Notes under the pieces: model-generated
The model's input: the letters and a program-made list of their open reading frames with translations, nothing else
Database searches by the model: none
Told to the model about the DNA's origin: nothing
From: Terrimonas pollutisoli
GTDB taxonomy: Bacteria; Bacteroidota; Bacteroidia; Chitinophagales; Chitinophagaceae
Assembly (NCBI RefSeq): GCF_029360765.1
Contig: NZ_JARKNA010000002.1
Coordinates: 211,334 to 275,333 of the forward strand
Direction of reading: 5' to 3'
DNA length: 64,000 bases
Part shown: piece by piece, positions 26,663-35,058 of the stretch
How the letters are laid out: the number at the start of each line of letters is the position of its first letter
Position numbering within the stretch: position 1 is the first letter of the stretch
Made by a program: the position numbers and the translations under genes

Positions 26663-28099
26663 TTAATTTTTTTCAATCTTCCGTACCTCAGTGGTGCCGC
26701 CTCCATTCAACGTCAGGTCCACAGGTTTGTTGGTTTTCCATGCACTTCTGGTAAAGTCGGGAATATCAACTGTTCTTGATTTTTTGCCAACAGACATACC
26801 ACTCAAAGGAATAATAGAACTCCATGCAGCCGCATCATATACGTCCTGGTCAAGCGGCAGGCCATTACGCAGACAATCGATCAGCCGCCAGTCCATGATA
26901 AAATCCATACCGCCGTGTCCACCTACTTCCTTAGCTATCTCACCAATATGTTTTACAATCGGTGGGGTATATTTTTTATAAAGATCGTCCAGCTCTTCTT
27001 TTTTGATCCAGCTGTGACCAAATGCTATTCTTTCTGGTCCGGGGTATTTTTGGGCAACGCCCTTGGTACCACTCAGCGTGTGAAGTCTTGAGTAAGGGCG
27101 GAGTGTAGAAACATCATGCTGCAGCATAATGTTTTTGCCTTTATTGGTGCGGATAATGGTCGTATTCATATTGCCGCGATAAGGCTTATCGACAAACTCG
27201 TTAAAGAATGGATCTTTCGCTGCCATATCCTTTGCCATATTATTGAGCGTAAAATCATTGGTGCTCATGCTTACCAGGTGATCCATTTTATCACCGCGGT
27301 TGATATTCATGCATTGGGCAATGGGACCAAGGCCATGGGTAGGATAGAGGTTCCCATTGTGCTGGTAATTCTGTTTCAGCCGCCACATGTCGGCATAAGC
27401 ATTTTTATTGAAAAGCCAGTCTTTACTCAGATCGTGAATATAAGCGCCTTCGCCTTGCACCAATTCACCAAACAATCCCTGGCGTGCCATATTCAATGTC
27501 AATAATTCGAAGAAATCATAGCAACAGTTTTCCAGCATCATGCAGTGTTGTTTTGTTTTCTCTGATGTTTCCACCAACTCCCACAGTTGATCGATGGATA
27601 AGCCGGCATTTACTTCCGTGGCGGCATGTTTTCCATTTTTCATGGCCATGATGGAAATAGGTGCATGCAGGTGCCAGGGAGTAACGTTGTATACAAGGTT
27701 GATGTCATTGCTTTCACACAAGGCTTTCCATCCTTCTTCGCCGCTGTATTCTTTTGCTTTGGGGCGGCCTCTTTTCTCCAGGTATTTTTGCATTTTTGTT
27801 ACCCGGTCGGCATATTTATCGCAGAGGGCCACGATCTCCACGCCATCAATATAAGCTAAACGTTCTACGGCGCCGGTACCTCTTTGGCCTAAGCCAACTA
27901 TACCAATGCGAACGGTTGGAATTTTTGGTGCGGCATAGCCACACATATTAAAACGTTGTTTACCGGATTCAAATTGGGAAGAGCGTTCCAGCTCTTCATC
28001 TGTTGTTGCTAAACTGCCTGCAAAAGAAGGAAGCCCGGTAGCGAGAAGGCCACCTCCAATGGATATACTGCGTAAAAATTTTCTGCGATTTGTAGACAT
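26663..28099 (-). CDS. Tat-exported Gfo/Idh/MocA family oxidoreductase
   Basis: 478 residues. A twin-arginine signal (STNRRKFLRSISIGGGLLATG) opens the protein. The NAD(P)-binding Rossmann domain starts at TVRIGIVGLGQRGTGAVERL (about 63-82), with VEIVALCDKYADRV. The second domain has HLHAPISIMAMKNGKHAATEVNAGLSIDQLWEL, where EVN replaces the usual EKP, and LENCCYDFFELLTLNM. Related proteins of Bacteroidota act on sugars or glycans in the periplasm with tightly bound NAD. The substrate is not indicated. No partner gene is adjacent. Confidence 0.88.
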   Translation of the reverse strand: MSTNRRKFLRSISIGGGLLATGLPSFAGSLATTDEELERSSQFESGKQRFNMCGYAAPKIPTVRIGIVGLGQRGTGAVERLAYIDGVEIVALCDKYADRVTKMQKYLEKRGRPKAKEYSGEEGWKALCESNDINLVYNVTPWHLHAPISIMAMKNGKHAATEVNAGLSIDQLWELVETSEKTKQHCMMLENCCYDFFELLTLNMARQGLFGELVQGEGAYIHDLSKDWLFNKNAYADMWRLKQNYQHNGNLYPTHGLGPIAQCMNINRGDKMDHLVSMSTNDFTLNNMAKDMAAKDPFFNEFVDKPYRGNMNTTIIRTNKGKNIMLQHDVSTLRPYSRLHTLSGTKGVAQKYPGPERIAFGHSWIKKEELDDLYKKYTPPIVKHIGEIAKEVGGHGGMDFIMDWRLIDCLRNGLPLDQDVYDAAAWSSIIPLSGMSVGKKSRTVDIPDFTRSAWKTNKPVDLTLNGGGTTEVRKIEKN

Positions 28100-28214
28100 G
28101 ACGATGCAATTTTTTGTTGTCGCAAGTTCCTGAATTAATCAACGGTAAAATGGCAAAAAGGAAGATGGCGCAAACGGTTGAACGGGTGTTTGATGCTTTA
28201 TCGTACCTGAAAAA

Positions 28215-28892
28215 TCATTCTTCCAGCAATCCCGGCCTTCTTTCCTTTGTTCTTTTCAATGCTTCATCATGACGCCAGTCATCCACCTTTTTAGGATCAC
28301 CACTTAATAATACATCCGGAACCTTCCAGCCGCGAAAATCAGCAGGTCGGGTATACACGGGTGGCGCTAATAGATTATCCTGGAAGGAGTCAAAAAGGGC
28401 AGAGGTTTCATCATTTAAAACACCGGGCAATAAACGTCCGATTGCATCTACCAGCACTGCGGCCGCCAGCTCACCACCACTTAATACATAATCACCAATA
28501 GAGATTTCTTTGGTGACAAAATGTTCCCGTATTCTTTCATCAATGCCTTTATAATGGCCGCAAATCATGATGATGTTTTCTTTTAATGATAGCGTGTTAG
28601 CAGTTTTTTGCGTCAATGTTTCGCCATCAGGAGTCAAAAAAATGATCTCATCATATTTCCGGTCTTTTGACAACTCTTCAATAGCATTGGTTAGCGGTTC
28701 GCACATCATAACCATGCCTGCGCCACCGCCATATTGGTAATCGTCAACCTGGCCCTGGTTATTAATGGCCCATTTGCGAAGATTATGAGTGTGCACTTCC
28801 AATAGTCCCTTGGCCTGCGCTCTTTTCATGATGCTGTGCTCAAAAGGGCTTTTCAATAATTCTGGTAAAACAGTAATGATATCTATTCGCAT
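28215..28892 (-). CDS. trmD: tRNA (guanine-N1)-methyltransferase
   Basis: 225 residues. It methylates G37 of tRNAs with S-adenosylmethionine, binding it in a trefoil knot. Typical motifs: [22 protein letters not shown], the [14 protein letters not shown] loop, [27 protein letters not shown] and [27 protein letters not shown]. The gene is cut off from its usual partners: rimM and rpsP lie on the same strand but about 6 kb upstream. A TTG-N17-TATCTTTG promoter and a palindromic repeat form its own leader. Confidence 0.95.
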   Translation of the reverse strand: MRIDIITVLPELLKSPFEHSIMKRAQAKGLLEVHTHNLRKWAINNQGQVDDYQYGGGAGMVMMCEPLTNAIEELSKDRKYDEIIFLTPDGETLTQKTANTLSLKENIIMICGHYKGIDERIREHFVTKEISIGDYVLSGGELAAAVLVDAIGRLLPGVLNDETSALFDSFQDNLLAPPVYTRPADFRGWKVPDVLLSGDPKKVDDWRHDEALKRTKERRPGLLEE

Positions 28893-28893
28893 G

Positions 28894-28930
28894 AAGCCCC
28901 CAACCCCTAAAGGGGGGTATGGGATGCTTC
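28894..28930. repeat. CCCCTTTAGGGG palindromic element, copy 2
   Basis: The core CCCCTAAAGGGG (28904-28915) has outer arms GAAGC/GCTTC. It lies in the trmD leader, directly before the start codon, so the mRNA can form a hairpin next to the ribosome-binding region. Confidence 0.75.
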
Positions 28931-28957
28931 AAAGATAAATGAAGAATGATGTATCAA
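28930..28957 (-). promoter_or_regulatory. trmD promoter
   Basis: Minus strand: TTG (28957-28955), 17 bp, TATCTTTG (28937-28930). This fits the Bacteroidota TTG-N17-23-TAnnTTTG consensus. Confidence 0.7.
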
Positions 28958-28972
28958 GCGGAGCCGGGGCCA

Positions 28973-29341
28973 CTAGTTGCATGTTATATCAATTTGCCTG
29001 GTAGAAGAATTTGTAGAAGGATCTTCTGCAATTACTTTTATTTTATAACTCTTACCGGCTTGTGCCGTAAAAGTTTGATCAAAGGCGTAATTCTTGGTAG
29101 CGGGATGGATATGTACATGCACTACCTCTGTGCCACCGCCATCATACACTTCTACATGAACCTGGTTGATATAGGCATTGTCGGCAATAGTTCCCTTAAT
29201 ATGAACTTCACCCGCAGGCAATACCGTATTATTGGTTGGAGAGCTAATAGTGATGGAGGGTGCATCCGTATCTTCCGCTTCGTCTTTGCTACAGCTCAAA
29301 AACAAAACACTCAATACGGAAATAAGCAGAGAATATTTCAT
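28973..29341 (-). CDS. Small lipoprotein with an Ig-like/DUF4625-like domain
   Basis: 122 residues. The lipoprotein signal is clear (MKYSLLISVLSVLFLSC). The mature part is one beta-sandwich domain: ITISSPTNNTVLPAGEVHIKGTIADNAYINQVHVEVYDGG, then the His-rich VVHVHIHPATKNYAFDQTF and a final KIKVIAEDPSTNSSTRQIDI. The SPxNNxxxxxGxVHIKGxIxDN pattern and the HxHxH segment resemble DUF4625 lipoproteins of Bacteroidota. Role unknown; the histidines could bind a metal. Confidence 0.72.
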   Translation of the reverse strand: MKYSLLISVLSVLFLSCSKDEAEDTDAPSITISSPTNNTVLPAGEVHIKGTIADNAYINQVHVEVYDGGGTEVVHVHIHPATKNYAFDQTFTAQAGKSYKIKVIAEDPSTNSSTRQIDITCN

Positions 29342-29406
29342 AGTTAACGGCGATAAGATTTATAGCTCTAAAAATAGAAATAAAGGGGCAAACTCCAAAG
29401 CCGTAA

Positions 29407-29793
29407 TTAATCTTCTAAAAACTCATCAAGGTCCCTTCTTTCTTTTTTGGTAGGCCTTCCAATTTTACTTTGACGCTTGCCGGTATGAAAACTGGCCGCC
29501 TGGAATTTTATCCGTTCCAATTCTTCCGGTGGTGTAACGTCAATGTAGTTTTTTATGGCCTCACTGTGAGCAGCTCTTTTTTCCAACAAGCCCGTGACTT
29601 TTATTCGCCAGCGTTTAGCGTCGGTTTTTACTTCATATTCGTCGCCGATCTTTACATGCCTGGCCGCTTTTACAGCCATACCTTCAAATTTTACTTTGCC
29701 CGTATCGCATGCCACAGCAGCCATGGTTCTTGTTTTAAAAAGCCGGATGGCCCAGAGGTATTTATCGAGGCGGAGTTTTTCCTTTTCCGGCAT
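29407..29793 (-). CDS. S4-domain RNA-binding protein (Hsp15-like)
   Basis: 128 residues. An S4 domain covers residues about 7-70 (LRLDKYLWAIRLFKTRTMAAVACDTGKVKFEGMAVKAARHVKIGDEYEV), followed by a basic helical tail (KRQSKIGRPTKKERRDLDEF). Length and order match ribosome-associated heat shock protein 15, which binds stalled 50S subunits carrying peptidyl-tRNA. Its stop lies close to the next gene, a 3 bp gap from the acetyltransferase, so the two are probably coupled. Confidence 0.85.
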   Translation of the reverse strand: MPEKEKLRLDKYLWAIRLFKTRTMAAVACDTGKVKFEGMAVKAARHVKIGDEYEVKTDAKRWRIKVTGLLEKRAAHSEAIKNYIDVTPPEELERIKFQAASFHTGKRQSKIGRPTKKERRDLDEFLED

Positions 29794-29796
29794 CTG

Positions 29797-30345
29797 CTAA
29801 TTTTTTTCTTTTAAAAAGAAATTATGCTTTTTTGAGAGTCGTTCCGTTTCATCTTTTCTAAAACCGACAGAATAAAGCAAAGCTTCAGCCGATGCATTTC
29901 CTTTCAAGGACATACTATGGATATACTTAATCTCAGGGTAATTCTGTAAAATATAAGTTGTGAAGTGCGATACTACTTTTTTTGTAATCCCCTTTTTCCG
30001 AAGGGAAGGTTTTGTTGCAAATCCAATCCAGCATCGTTTATTGTTTTCAGCAAAAGTTTCCAAACTTAAATCGTAGAGATGAAGTATTCCTGCATACGCA
30101 TCATGCCATTTAAAAAGCCAATCCTGCGATCCATGTTTGGGAGAAAACCTTCCATATTTTTCCAAATCATTCGCATATTGCTTTGCCGTTTCATAATGTT
30201 TGAACTTTTCATCGGTAAATAAAGAATCATCATTTTCAAACAGAAGGTATAGCTGCTGAAAGTTCTCAGGGGTCAACTTCTCAAAGGAGAGTTCATCGGT
30301 GTTATCAATGACGGGAAAATTAAAATATGGTTTTGAAACTTGCAT
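29797..30345 (-). CDS. GNAT-family N-acetyltransferase
   Basis: 182 residues. The N-terminal part (LSFEKLTPENFQQLYLLFENDDSLFTDEKF) and the acetyl-CoA region WIGFATKPSLRKKGITKKVVSHFTTYIL, followed by YIHSMSLKGNASAEALLYSVGFRKDE, fit GNAT proteins of the RimJ/RimL type. The R/Q-x-x-G-x-G/A loop is present as RKKGIT. The substrate could be a protein N-terminus or a small molecule. It ends 3 bp before the S4 protein on the same strand. Confidence 0.8.
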   Translation of the reverse strand: MQVSKPYFNFPVIDNTDELSFEKLTPENFQQLYLLFENDDSLFTDEKFKHYETAKQYANDLEKYGRFSPKHGSQDWLFKWHDAYAGILHLYDLSLETFAENNKRCWIGFATKPSLRKKGITKKVVSHFTTYILQNYPEIKYIHSMSLKGNASAEALLYSVGFRKDETERLSKKHNFFLKEKN

Positions 30346-30370
30346 AAAAAAAGATGAATCTTCTCAAAAT

Positions 30371-30399
30371 TAAAAAACCTCACTCAAAGAAGTGAGGTT
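30371..30399 (-). terminator. Terminator after the M20 dipeptidase
   Basis: A 9-bp stem AACCTCACT/AGTGAGGTT with a 6-nt loop is followed on the minus strand by TTTTTTAATTTT. Confidence 0.85.
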
Positions 30400-30418
30400 G
30401 ATACTGTCGGATTCTAAA

Positions 30419-30449
30419 GTCTCTCCTTAGGGAGATTTAGAGGGTTTCC
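30419..30449. repeat. CCCCTTTAGGGG palindromic element, copy 3
   Basis: Plus strand AGTCTCTCCTTAGGGAGATT then TAGAGGGTTTC. This is a variant with compensating changes in the stem (TCTCC/GGAGA). It contains the TAA stop and the last codons (ETL) of the dipeptidase at 30437. Confidence 0.7.
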
Positions 30450-31804
30450 GAAAAATACTTATGGAAATAGGGTATTGTCTCTATCCCTTTATAGTAGTTT
30501 TCAATATTATATTTTTCATTCGGGCTATGCAGGTTGTCATTGTCCAGGCCAAAGCCCATAAAAACGATTTTTATACCCAATTCTTTTTCGAGAATAGAGC
30601 AAATAGGAATACTGCCTCCTCCGCGAACAGGAATTGGAGTTTTTCCAAAAGTGGTTTCTACAGCTTTCGATGCTGCTTTATAACCTTTACTATCGATCGG
30701 TGTCATATAAGGTTCTCCGCCGTGATGCAACTCAGCTTTTACTTCCACCGATTTGGGAGCAATGGATTTAAAATAACTTAATAGTTTTTCTGTCATTTTA
30801 TCTGAAGATTGGTTAGGCACCAACCGTGCAGAAATTTTTGCATAGGCTTTGGAAGGCAACACTGTTTTAGCTCCTTCACCAGTGTATCCACCCCAGATGC
30901 CGTTTATTTCCAGTGTCGGGCGAATGCCGGTTCTTTCATACGTGGTATAACCTTTTTCGCCCCACAATTCTTTTATCCCTAGTTCCTGTTTATATTCTTT
31001 TTCATCAAAGGGAGCTTTATTGATTAAAGCTCTTTCTTCAGCACTTGCGACAACTACATCATCATAAAAGCCGGGTATGGTTACATGATTGTTTTCATCA
31101 TGGCAACTGGCGATCATTTTCGCTAAAATAGTGATCGGGTTCGCAACAGCACCTCCGTACGTGCCACTATGCAGATCACGGTTAGCTCCGGTTACTTCTA
31201 CCTGTATATAGCTTAAGCCACGTACCCCCGTATCCAGCGAAGGATTTTCCATACTTAACATAGCACTGTCGCTGATCAATATCACATCGGCCTTAAGTAA
31301 TTCTTTATTCGCTGCAACAAACTTTCCCAGGTTGGGCGAGCCCACTTCTTCCTCACCTTCAATCAGGAATTTAATATTGGTGGACATGGTGTTTGTTTTC
31401 ACCATCGTTTCCAATGCTTTTACATGCATAAAAAACTGGCCCTTATCATCCGCCGATCCACGGGCAAATACTTTTCCATCTTTGATTACAGGATCAAAGG
31501 GCCCACTATGCCAAAGCTCTAATGGTTCGGCTGGTTGCACATCATAATGTCCATATACCAAAACAGTTGGTTTGCCGGCATCAATGATTTTTTCACCAAA
31601 TACAACAGGATGTCCGTCGGTCGCCATTACCTCAGCCTTGTCACAGCCTGCGGCCAGTAAATTTTGCTTTACCGCTTCAGCACATTTTTCCATATCAGCT
31701 TTGTGTTCGCTTTTGGCGCTTACAGAGGGTATTCGGAGCAGTTCTAGCATTTCATTTAAAAAACGGTCTTTATTTTTTTCCTGGTAATCTTTCCATGCTT
31801 GCAT
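30437..31804 (-). CDS. M20-family dipeptidase
   Basis: 455 residues from ATG 31804 (MQAWKDYQEKNKDRFLNEML); an ATG at 31813 would add three. It is a zinc metallopeptidase of the M20/CNDP-like group. Motifs: LVYGHYDVQPAEP (first metal His and Asp), GSADDKGQFFMHV (bridging Asp), LIEGEEEVGSPNL (catalytic Glu pair) and SDSAML. A dimerisation domain with GVRGLSYIQVEVTGANRDLHSGTYGG follows, and the late metal His is in DNDNLHSPNEKYN. No signal peptide, so it is cytosolic. The last codons come from a dispersed repeat (30419-30449). Confidence 0.92.
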   Translation of the reverse strand: MQAWKDYQEKNKDRFLNEMLELLRIPSVSAKSEHKADMEKCAEAVKQNLLAAGCDKAEVMATDGHPVVFGEKIIDAGKPTVLVYGHYDVQPAEPLELWHSGPFDPVIKDGKVFARGSADDKGQFFMHVKALETMVKTNTMSTNIKFLIEGEEEVGSPNLGKFVAANKELLKADVILISDSAMLSMENPSLDTGVRGLSYIQVEVTGANRDLHSGTYGGAVANPITILAKMIASCHDENNHVTIPGFYDDVVVASAEERALINKAPFDEKEYKQELGIKELWGEKGYTTYERTGIRPTLEINGIWGGYTGEGAKTVLPSKAYAKISARLVPNQSSDKMTEKLLSYFKSIAPKSVEVKAELHHGGEPYMTPIDSKGYKAASKAVETTFGKTPIPVRGGGSIPICSILEKELGIKIVFMGFGLDNDNLHSPNEKYNIENYYKGIETIPYFHKYFSETL

Positions 31805-31861
31805 GACAAACAAATTTGAATATTTTGAAAAAGGCCACCCACCCGGTGGCGGGCAATAGGG

Positions 31862-31869
31862 GCGAAGAT
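31862..31869 (-). promoter_or_regulatory. -7 element upstream of the M20 dipeptidase
   Basis: Minus strand TATCTTCG, a close variant of TAnnTTTG, 58 bp upstream of the start. No clear -33 TTG was found. Confidence 0.4.
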
Positions 31870-31931
31870 AAGGAGGATGGAAATAATAGCTGTCTTGCTA
31901 AGGAATAAGTCGGGCTGCTGGTGGGAGTGTA

Positions 31932-33140
31932 CTAGTCCGCCGACTTCTTTTTGTTGTTCTTGATAGTATTTCTATTATTTCCTTCGTTAAGAGAAGATGT
32001 GGCTGCTTTTGTCACGGCCTTATTACCAAACCGGTCTTTGATATTATCAACAGCTTTATACAGGTTGAGCTTTTCCTCGTTGTTGTTAAATAAATTCATT
32101 TGCATGGTAAACGGAATCAGCTGGCTGAAGCGAACTCCCAGCAAACGAACAGGCTCACCTTTGCGATAAAGTTTGGTAAACAGGTCTTTTACTTTCGCAA
32201 TTAATAGATCATCCAGGGAAGTATAATCAATGGTCTCTTGTCTCGATACCGTTTCAAAATCAGGGTAGCGGATCTTCACCGTGACACAACCGGTTAATTT
32301 TTCATCACTCCGAAGATCATAGGCGTTTTGCTCTGTCAATCGCACCAGTTCACTATGCAATGCCGGTATATCCGTTATATTTTCATGAAAGGTATTTTCC
32401 CGGCTCATACTTTTTTGCTCCCAATCTGTTTCAATTTCAGCAGAGCCGATGCCATGGGCTTTTTGCCAAAGCGAATGCCCCCAGCTGCCAACATATTTTT
32501 CCAGTAATTCGACAGGTGTCCTTGCAATATCTTCAATGGTATAGATGCCGAAATTTTTAAGCTGTTGTTCTGTCTGTTTCCCGACACCATTGATTTTTTC
32601 AATTTTTAAAGGCCACAGAAATTCTTTTTCTTTTCCATGCGGTACTTCCAGGAACCCATTGGGTTTGGCTTCATTGGTAGCGATCTTGCTGATAAATTTT
32701 GCCGAGGATAAACCGCAGGAAATGGGAAGCCCTGTTTCTTTAATCACCAGATCCCGCAATTCGCGGGTGTATTTACTGACATTAAAAAATTTATCCATCC
32801 CTGTAAGATCACAGTAAAACTCATCGATGGATGCTTTTTCAAACAAAGGGACTTTTGACGCTATAATGTCGGTAACCCAGCGGGAATATTTACTGTATTG
32901 TCCTCTCGTTCCTTGAAGCAAAATGGCATGCGGGCAGAGCTTCATGGCTGTACGCATAGGCATAGCTGAATGCACACCATATTTCCTTGCTTCGTAACTG
33001 CAGGTCGATACAACGCCGCGATCACTGGTACCACCTACAATGATTGGCTTTCCTTTTAAGGAAGGATTGTTGATGACCTCCACCGCCACAAAAAACGAGT
33101 CCAGATCAAAATGGGCAATATGACGAAGCTGTTCCGGCAT
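31932..33140 (-). CDS. dinB: DNA polymerase IV (Y family)
   Basis: 402 residues. It performs translesion synthesis. Motifs: IAHFDLDSFFVAVEVINNPSL (metal Asp and steric gate), VVSTCSYEARKYGVHSAMP, FEKASIDEFYCDLTGMD (second metal pair), PISCGLSSAKFISKIATNEAKPNG and the HhH region INGVGKQTEQQLKNFGI. The C-terminal little-finger domain runs to about 350. It ends with a basic tail (NNKKKSAD). A TAACTTTG box at 33152-33145 lies so close to the ATG that the transcript may have almost no leader. Confidence 0.93.
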   Translation of the reverse strand: MPEQLRHIAHFDLDSFFVAVEVINNPSLKGKPIIVGGTSDRGVVSTCSYEARKYGVHSAMPMRTAMKLCPHAILLQGTRGQYSKYSRWVTDIIASKVPLFEKASIDEFYCDLTGMDKFFNVSKYTRELRDLVIKETGLPISCGLSSAKFISKIATNEAKPNGFLEVPHGKEKEFLWPLKIEKINGVGKQTEQQLKNFGIYTIEDIARTPVELLEKYVGSWGHSLWQKAHGIGSAEIETDWEQKSMSRENTFHENITDIPALHSELVRLTEQNAYDLRSDEKLTGCVTVKIRYPDFETVSRQETIDYTSLDDLLIAKVKDLFTKLYRKGEPVRLLGVRFSQLIPFTMQMNLFNNNEEKLNLYKAVDNIKDRFGNKAVTKAATSSLNEGNNRNTIKNNKKKSAD

Positions 33141-33144
33141 TTTT

Positions 33145-33152
33145 CAAAGTTA
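33145..33152 (-). promoter_or_regulatory. -7 element of dinB
   Basis: Minus strand TAACTTTG (TAnnTTTG), ending 4 bp from the start codon. If used, transcription would start at or within a few bases of the ATG. Confidence 0.4.
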
Positions 33153-33297
33153 GTTAATTGGAAAAAGGTCAATGGGGAAATTGGAAAATTTTGAAGATGA
33201 AGGCAGTTAACAATTTTTAAACTATTTTGGTTTTCGGATCAGGGAAGTTTGATCAATAAAAAGAAATTTCCCAATTCCAAAATTTCAAAATCTTTCT

Positions 33298-33774
33298 ATG
33301 ACCCTTGAATGGCTTAAAACAGGTATTGGCCCGCTGAAAGAACTAATTGCTTTTCTGAATAAAGAAGGTAAGACCACTGATATATTAAAACGGCAGGTTA
33401 TCCGCGAACTTCGCAACAATCTCAATATTTTCCATAATGGATTTTTGAATAATGTGTCACAGGATACAATGATCGATATGCTGAGCAACGATTCGATCAA
33501 AGATGCTATTAAGGATAATTTCAAGTTTAAAAAATTAAAACCCGGTCGCATCGAGCCATATCATGTTTTTGACGAAAGAAATAAAAAATACACTGGTTGG
33601 GAAGCCGATAAACTGGTCGATAAAATTGACGAGAAAATAGAGGAGCTGAAAAATATAAAGAAGATGAATAACGGGAGTGTAGCGAATGTGAAGAACAATA
33701 TTTCCCTGATGCTAAGCAATCTTTATTACAGGATGAAGCTACTGGCAGATTTTATCCGTTCAGATGTCAAATAA
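33298..33774 (+). CDS. Protein of unknown function, helical
   Basis: 158 residues, soluble, mostly charged helix (DKLVDKIDEKIEELKNIKKMNNGSVANVKNNISLMLSNLYYRMKLL). No family recognised. It begins MTLEWLKTGIGPLKELIAFLNKEGKTTDILKRQVIRELRNNL, and its last 11 bp overlap the start of the Crp/Fnr regulator, so the two are translationally coupled. The 150-bp gap upstream holds AT-rich, partly heptameric sequence (aatttcc, caattcc) but no clear promoter. Confidence 0.7.
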   Translation: MTLEWLKTGIGPLKELIAFLNKEGKTTDILKRQVIRELRNNLNIFHNGFLNNVSQDTMIDMLSNDSIKDAIKDNFKFKKLKPGRIEPYHVFDERNKKYTGWEADKLVDKIDEKIEELKNIKKMNNGSVANVKNNISLMLSNLYYRMKLLADFIRSDVK

Positions 33775-34357
33775 AATTATCGATACCGGTGTGCTCAGGC
33801 AATTTATTACAGCGGCTTATCCACTAAAAGGAGAAGAGTTGGAAAAACTTTTAACCGGCTGGCAGCCCTTTGAATGCAAACGTAAAACGATTTTAACGGC
33901 TGCGGGGGAAACGGAACGTTATCTTTATTTTGTAGTAGAGGGCATCCAGCGGGGATTTTATATTGGCAACGACAACCAGGAAGCAACCGTGGTGTTTACT
34001 TATCCCCCTTCTTTCTCCGGGTTGGCAGACTCCTTTCTTACTCAAACGCCATCCAAATATTTTATGGAAACGTTGACGGCCAGTAAGTTTCTGCGGATAA
34101 CCTATAAGCAAATGGAAGAGTTGATGAACCAATACCCGAACATCCAGAAAATGATATTGTATCTGACAGGCTTTGTTTTGAAAGGAGTGCTGGAAAGACA
34201 GATCGAGCTGCAGTGTTTCAGTGCCGAAGAAAAATTTAGAAGCTTGTTAAAAAGAAGTCCGCATGTATTACAGATCATACCCCATAAGTACCTTGCATCC
34301 TATCTTGGTATTGATGCCACTACCTTTAGTAAGCTGATGAGTTCTGTACGTTTGTGA
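33764..34357 (+). CDS. Crp/Fnr-family transcription regulator
   Basis: 197 residues. The N-terminal cyclic-nucleotide-binding-like jelly roll (about 20-125) has KTILTAAGETERYLYFVVEGIQRGFYIGNDNQEATVVF. A dimerisation helix follows (about 125-150), then a short DNA-binding region ending PHKYLASYLGIDATTFSKLMSSVRL. It resembles the many Crp-like proteins of Bacteroidota in which the cAMP-binding Glu/Arg pair is not conserved, so the ligand is unclear. Its start overlaps the upstream gene by 11 bp. Confidence 0.85.
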   Translation: MSNKIIDTGVLRQFITAAYPLKGEELEKLLTGWQPFECKRKTILTAAGETERYLYFVVEGIQRGFYIGNDNQEATVVFTYPPSFSGLADSFLTQTPSKYFMETLTASKFLRITYKQMEELMNQYPNIQKMILYLTGFVLKGVLERQIELQCFSAEEKFRSLLKRSPHVLQIIPHKYLASYLGIDATTFSKLMSSVRL

Positions 34358-34455
34358 AACTGTGATTCTGAGCGTAAATCGAAGGATAAAAAATCTTTGG
34401 AAATACCAAGATTTTTCGGGAAGGCTCGTAGTAGGTTTGAGTAAAATTTACAGAC

Positions 34456-35058
34456 ATGCAAAAGTACAAGAGTACAGAATTGTTGGATCAGCTGCAGGCT
34501 GATGTTCGCAAACTGATATTAACAGCAACTTATTTCAAGACAATTGATCCTGCCGTTTTATTGCAACAACCTTTGCCGGGTAAATGGAGCATCATCGAGG
34601 TGCTGGAGCATCTTAACAGCTACAGCCGCTATTACTTATTGGCGATTGAAAAATCGTTGCTGGCGGATAAGCCCGCAACTGAACTGTTTAAACCCGGTTG
34701 GCTGGGCGATTATTTTACTAAGTTGATGAAGCCAAACGAAGACGGAACAGTTGCGAATAAAATGAAATCGCCCAAAGATCACCGGCCGCCAAAATTCCTC
34801 GACGCATTCCCGGTATTGAATTCTTTTTTAGAGCATCAGCACTATCTGCTGGAGTTGCTGGAGCAGGCCAAATCAAAAAATATCGGGAGTATTCGTATTT
34901 CAATAACCATTTCAAAATTTATTAAGCTGAAACTCGGGGATACATTCCGGTTTTTAATAGCCCATGAGCAACGGCATTTTGTCCAAATAGAAAATAACCT
35001 GGAGGCTTTAAAGCAGGTTAGCTCAAATAAATGTCCAGCAATCCTTCCGGTAATGTGA
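34456..35058 (+). CDS. DinB-like four-helix protein
   Basis: 200 residues, DinB/YfiT fold. GKWSIIEVLEHLNSYSRYYLLAIEKSL supplies the first metal-binding His, and FRFLIAHEQRHFVQIENNLEAL the other two. Members include thiol-dependent S-transferases. The 3' end overlaps the convergent rimM gene by 41 bp. Substrate unknown. It lies about 100 bp after the Crp-like regulator and may belong to its unit. Confidence 0.82.
   Translation: MQKYKSTELLDQLQADVRKLILTATYFKTIDPAVLLQQPLPGKWSIIEVLEHLNSYSRYYLLAIEKSLLADKPATELFKPGWLGDYFTKLMKPNEDGTVANKMKSPKDHRPPKFLDAFPVLNSFLEHQHYLLELLEQAKSKNIGSIRISITISKFIKLKLGDTFRFLIAHEQRHFVQIENNLEALKQVSSNKCPAILPVM

Noticed and set aside
33156..33292. Further heptamer locus before the gene at 33298
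   Set aside because: The 7-bp spacing is kept only in short pieces with phase breaks in AT-rich sequence, so I did not list it as a repeat.
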